NCBI GenBank assembly: GCA_963818855.1
Contig: CAWFUH010000007.1
Span: 186,001 to 250,000, forward strand
Direction of reading: 5' to 3'
Length of the DNA: 64,000 nt
Origin: Bog-159 sp963818855
GTDB lineage: Bacteria; Acidobacteriota; Terriglobia; Bryobacterales; Bryobacteraceae
How positions within the stretch are numbered: position 1 is the stretch's first letter; each line of letters starts with the position of its first letter. Both the position numbers and the translations under genes were made by a program. The notes beneath the pieces are model-generated. The model was not told the DNA's origin. It did no database searches and saw nothing but the letters and a program-made list of their open reading frames with translations. Of the stretch, positions 60,830 to 64,000 are shown piece after piece.

Positions 60830-61519
60830 GTGAGACGAGTTCTGCTGGTGGATGACGACGTGGAACTGTGCGCGCTGATGGCCGATTTCTTCGCGCAGCA
60901 CGCCTTTGCCATTGAGCCGGCGCACGACGGGCCGAGTGGGCTGGCGCGCGCGCTCGAAGGCCGCTACGATCTGGTAATCCTGGACGTGATGCTGCCGGTG
61001 CTCAATGGCTTCGAGATTCTCAAACAGATTCGCCGGCGCAGCGACGTGCCCGTTATCATGTTGACCGCGCGCACGGCGCAGCCGGATCGCATAGCGGGAC
61101 TGAACGCGGGAGCCGATGATTATTTGCCGAAGCCATTCGGTCCAGAAGAATTGCTTGCGCGGATGCACGCTGTGCTGCGCCGTTCAGGACAAGCCGCCGC
61201 GCAGCCGCAGATCGCCGAATCCGGCGGCGTGCGCGTGGATTCACAAACGCGGAAGGCATGGCTTGAAGGCAACCTAGTCGAGTTGACCGCCATTGAGTTC
61301 GACATCCTGGATTTTCTGGTGCGTGCAGCGGGACGCACGGTCTCGCGCAACGAACTGGCGGCTATTCTCTATCAGCGCGAATCCACACCCTACGAGCGTT
61401 CGCTCGATGTGCACATCAGCCACCTGCGCAAGAAACTGGAGCGTAGCATGCGGGTGCAGATTCGCACCGTGCGCGGCGTCGGCTACTTCTTCGCGGCGGC
61501 ACCGGAGGCGGGTGCGTGA
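60830..61519 (+). CDS. OmpR-family response regulator (CpxR-like), second copy
   Basis: About 229 residues from a GTG at 60830 (a TTG at 60827 is the alternative). Receiver with DDD at residues 8-10, Asp52 in LVILDVMLPVLNGFEIL, and switch Lys in DYLPKPFGPEELLARMH; winged helix with LTAIEFDILDFLVRAAGRTV and LDVHISHLRKKLE. It is closely related to the regulator at 14263-14952 (same domain order, many shared motifs), so these are paralogues. A tiny frame ATG-AAT-TGG-TGA at 60822 ends on the GTG start and could couple initiation; that may be chance. Confidence 0.93.
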   Translation: MRRVLLVDDDVELCALMADFFAQHAFAIEPAHDGPSGLARALEGRYDLVILDVMLPVLNGFEILKQIRRRSDVPVIMLTARTAQPDRIAGLNAGADDYLPKPFGPEELLARMHAVLRRSGQAAAQPQIAESGGVRVDSQTRKAWLEGNLVELTAIEFDILDFLVRAAGRTVSRNELAAILYQRESTPYERSLDVHISHLRKKLERSMRVQIRTVRGVGYFFAAAPEAGA

Positions 61520-62811
61520 GAACCGTCTTCGCCAAAATCCTGCTGTGGTGCCTGGCGACCCTGATTCTGGCGCTGGCGGCGTACTTGTTGATCTCGGGCG
61601 AACTGGCGATGCGGTTTTCCGGTAAAGGCGGACCGTTTGCGCGCACCGTCGCGTTCCAGGTGGAGGAAGCCGAGGAGACCTATCGCAGCGGGGGACCGGC
61701 CGCGCTGGCGCGCTATTTGCGAAGGCTGCAGACCTACTTCGGCCCGGAACATTTCTTCACCGACGTGCATGGGAAAGACCTGGTGACCGACGCAGACCGG
61801 TCCGCTCTGCTCGCCACCGCGCACGGCGAGTGGAGCGTTCCGCATTCGCTGGGTGATCGTTTCGTCATGGTCGCGGCTTCTAAGGATGGCGCCTATCGAC
61901 TGATCGCCACCGGACGGCCTCCCTTTACGCGCTGGAGCTTCTTGCCTTATTACGGACTCATTCTGCTGGTTGTGGCAGTTCTGTGCTGGATGCTGGCGAT
62001 AAACATCGCGGCACCCCTGCGCGCGCTGGCACAGACGGTGGAACGGTTCGGCCGCGGTGATCTTTCGGCCCGTGTGGAGTCGCGGCGGCGGGATGAGATT
62101 GGCGATGTGTCGCGCGCCTTCGACCAGATGGCGGACCGCATCGCGATGCTGGTGACGGCGGAGCGGCGCCTGCTGCAAGATATCTCGCATGAGCTGCGCT
62201 CGCCGCTGGCGCGTCTGAGTTTTGCCGCCGAACTGACCCGGACCGCCCCGGATCGCGCCGCCGCCGTCGCGCGCATGAATAAGGAGATCGACCGGTTGAC
62301 CAACCTGGTGGGCGCGCTGGTGGAGGTGACGCGCGTGGAGGGCGACCCCTCGTCGCGCCGCATGGACGATATCGATCTGCACCAGCTCGTTGAAGAGTTA
62401 CTGGAAACGGGCCGGGTGGAGACGGATGCACGGGGCTGTCGGTTCCACTTCGAGAGTAACGGCCCCATGCCAGTGCGCGGCGATCGCGAGTTGCTGCGGC
62501 GCGCGGTGGAGAACGTGCTGCGCAATGCCATACGCTATGCGCCGGAGGGAACCCCGATCGATGTGAAGCTGGAATCGGCGGACGGCAAGGCGGTTGTATC
62601 GGTACGCGATTATGGCCCGGGCGTGCCGGAAGAAATGCTGCCCACCATTTTCCAGCCGTTCGTTCGTGTGGATGGTTCACGCGACAGCCAGACGGGCGGC
62701 ATCGGGTTGGGATTGGCGATTGCACACCGCGCCGTGAGCGCCCACTATGGATTGCTCAACGCCGAGAACGCCGGGCCGGGCTTACGAGTACGAATGGAGA
62801 TTCCGCAATAG
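61516..62811 (+). CDS. Membrane sensor histidine kinase (CpxA-like), second copy
   Basis: 431 residues, GTG start overlapping the regulator stop (GTGA). Transmembrane helix 1 (ILLWCLATLILALAAYLLIS), a periplasmic domain of about 110 residues, helix 2 (YYGLILLVVAVLCWMLAINI), HAMP, phospho-acceptor LLQDISHELRSPLARLSFAA, and ATPase motifs NVLRNAIRYAP, VRDYGPGVPEEMLPTIFQPF, GGIGLGLAIAHRAV. The cytoplasmic half is very like the kinase at 14949-16232, while the periplasmic sensor domains differ more, suggesting different stimuli. Located divergent from the Oar-like receptor. Confidence 0.93.
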   Translation: MRTVFAKILLWCLATLILALAAYLLISGELAMRFSGKGGPFARTVAFQVEEAEETYRSGGPAALARYLRRLQTYFGPEHFFTDVHGKDLVTDADRSALLATAHGEWSVPHSLGDRFVMVAASKDGAYRLIATGRPPFTRWSFLPYYGLILLVVAVLCWMLAINIAAPLRALAQTVERFGRGDLSARVESRRRDEIGDVSRAFDQMADRIAMLVTAERRLLQDISHELRSPLARLSFAAELTRTAPDRAAAVARMNKEIDRLTNLVGALVEVTRVEGDPSSRRMDDIDLHQLVEELLETGRVETDARGCRFHFESNGPMPVRGDRELLRRAVENVLRNAIRYAPEGTPIDVKLESADGKAVVSVRDYGPGVPEEMLPTIFQPFVRVDGSRDSQTGGIGLGLAIAHRAVSAHYGLLNAENAGPGLRVRMEIPQ

Positions 62812-62812
62812 T

Positions 62813-64000
62813 TTACGGTATGGCGCTGGTTATAAATTTTGCCAGGTCTGCCTTGAGTCTCTCGAGCGCGGGCTTATAGGTATACATCATGTGGCCGGCC
62901 TCGAAGAAGTCCATGCTCACATGATTGCGCAGCGTGGAATCGAGGCCCAGGTGATCGAAGGTATACTCGGTGGCGAAGAACGGAGTTGCCAGATCGTAGT
63001 GGCCGTTCGCCACAAAGACCTTCAGACTCCGGTTCTGGGTCATGGCCGCGCGCAGGCTCTCCGAGACATTTACGTAGCGATTATCGTAATCGCCCCAACT
63101 CCAGGGATGCACGCGTCCGGTGAGGATTTCATAGGGTAGGTCGCTTTCCCACTTCAGCTCCGCGCGTACATATTGGTTCCAGGCGGCAGTGAAGGGCGCA
63201 TATACGCTGGCGTAACTGGGGTCGTAGTCGGGTGTCGCGCTGGTAGGATCGAAATCGATGCCCTCCAGCCGGCTGTCATAACGGCCCACGGTGCGCCGCT
63301 CATCGTGCAGCAGTTCCTTTGTGAAGCGAAAGATGGGCACGCGCAGGTTGCTTTCATCGATGAACCTGGCGGAAAGGCCAGTCAGACGGGCCAGCTTCCG
63401 CGCGGTTTCGGCGCGCTCTTCGCTGGAGATGGAGTCGCCCTTCAGCAGCGCCAAGGTGTATTCGTGCGACGCGAATTGTTGGCTCTCTTCGATGGCCTTG
63501 CTTTGGCTGGCCATCAGATCGGGCGGCAGTTTCTTGTGATACCAGGCAGTGGCCGTGTAAGTCGGCAGGAAGAGGATGTAAGGCAGGTCGTTGCCGCGGT
63601 CGAAACTGATGGTTTCAAAATTCAGCACGGCGGAGATCAAGGCCACTCCGTTCAATGCGTAACCCATGCGCTGCTGCAGATAGCCGGACAGGTTAGCGGC
63701 GCGGGTAGTGCCGTAGCTTTCGCCTGCCAGAAACTTAGGCGATGTCCAGCGGGTAGTGCGCGTAGTGTATAAGCGGATAAAGTCGGCGACGGAATCCAGG
63801 TCGCCCTCGATGCCGTGGAAATTCTTGGCATCCTGTTCCGGAATAGAACGGCTGAATCCGGTCGATACCGGATCGATGAAGACCAGGTCAGTCAGGTCCA
63901 GAATGGAATACTCATTATCGACCAATCTGTAGGGCGGCGGCAGGGCGTTCCCGTCGGGGTCCATCGCCACGCGTTTAGGGCCGAGCGCACCGAGCTGCAG
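62813..64000 (-). CDS. S10-type serine carboxypeptidase-like protein (cut by window end)
   Basis: About 395 residues up to the window edge; the frame stays open past 64000, so the true start is outside. Peptidase S10 features: GPKRVAMDPDGNALPPPYRL, LVFIDPVSTGFSRSIPEQDA, the nucleophile in FLAGESYGTTRAANL (GESYG), the acid in FVANGHYDLATPFFATEY and the base in FFEAGHMMYTYKPALERL. It is homologous to bacterial periplasmic carboxypeptidases of the family. It cleaves C-terminal residues from peptides, in line with the proteolytic, envelope-focused content of the window. It converges on the kinase gene with a 1-bp gap. Confidence 0.9.
   Translation of the reverse strand: MQLGALGPKRVAMDPDGNALPPPYRLVDNEYSILDLTDLVFIDPVSTGFSRSIPEQDAKNFHGIEGDLDSVADFIRLYTTRTTRWTSPKFLAGESYGTTRAANLSGYLQQRMGYALNGVALISAVLNFETISFDRGNDLPYILFLPTYTATAWYHKKLPPDLMASQSKAIEESQQFASHEYTLALLKGDSISSEERAETARKLARLTGLSARFIDESNLRVPIFRFTKELLHDERRTVGRYDSRLEGIDFDPTSATPDYDPSYASVYAPFTAAWNQYVRAELKWESDLPYEILTGRVHPWSWGDYDNRYVNVSESLRAAMTQNRSLKVFVANGHYDLATPFFATEYTFDHLGLDSTLRNHVSMDFFEAGHMMYTYKPALERLKADLAKFITSAIP

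Overview
The window is about 64 kb of GC-rich bacterial chromosome, tightly packed with genes on both strands. Gene content points to an acidobacterium of the Solibacter/Bryobacter type: two Oar-like TonB-dependent receptors with N-terminal carboxypeptidase-regulatory domains, a GloVer-repeat secreted protein, a Ser/Thr kinase with a TPR tail, a TPR-CHAT protein beside an ECF sigma/anti-sigma pair, secreted Gfo/Idh oxidoreductases, and a family of palindromic intergenic repeats. This placement is inferred from gene families; there is no rRNA or other phylogenetic marker here. No tRNA, rRNA, CRISPR array, transposase or prophage was seen.

Layout. 1-4.7 kb: 5' part of a methylmalonyl-CoA mutase, a GloVer-repeat protein, a thiamine-binding-type protein and poorly conserved small ORFs. 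4.7-16.2 kb: an Oar-like receptor, a UlaG-like metallo-hydrolase, a polytopic membrane protein, a GNAT, a Gfo/Idh dehydrogenase, a SurA-like PPIase lipoprotein, a LamG-like protein and a first CpxRA-like two-component pair. 16.3-21.2 kb (minus strand): ECF sigma, zinc-finger anti-sigma, an orphan protein and a TPR-CHAT protease-like lipoprotein, with an 18-bp tandem repeat in the middle. 21.4-28.8 kb: a secreted G1-glutamic-peptidase-like protein, an ICMT-like methyltransferase, a secreted Gfo/Idh protein, a TPR-tailed Ser/Thr kinase, a DUF3500 remnant and an outer-membrane barrel.

29.4-36.9 kb: a dipeptidase, then a minus-strand run of redox and small-molecule genes (quinone reductase-like, SnoaL-like, two SDRs, a GlcG/HbpS-like protein, a STAS protein). 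A near-consensus sigma-54 promoter with upstream dyads lies in front of the STAS gene, and next to it is a PAS-PAS-AAA-Fis sigma-54 activator gene. That activator is broken by an amber codon and a one-base frameshift; the GlcG/HbpS gene also has a frameshift and one SDR lacks a conserved glycine.

37.0-42.1 kb: a three-gene porin-cytochrome operon (OmcA/MtrC-family decahaem, DmsE/MtrA-family decahaem, MtrB-like barrel), the gene set used to carry electrons across an outer membrane. 42.5-51.1 kb: a phospholipase C-type phosphoesterase, a B12-binding radical SAM enzyme, a retropepsin-like protease, a HEPN-like two-gene cassette, a PD40 propeller, a regulatory-domain protein and an ASCH protein. 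51.2-55.7 kb: treZ-treY for trehalose synthesis from maltodextrins. 55.9-64 kb: a 45-residue membrane protein coupled to a sodium:solute symporter, a second Oar-like receptor, a second CpxRA-like pair, and a partial S10-type carboxypeptidase.

The best candidates for under-described systems are the sigma/anti-sigma/CHAT cassette, the acidobacterial porin-cytochrome operon, the decaying sigma-54 locus, the HEPN-like pair and the G1-like secreted protein.
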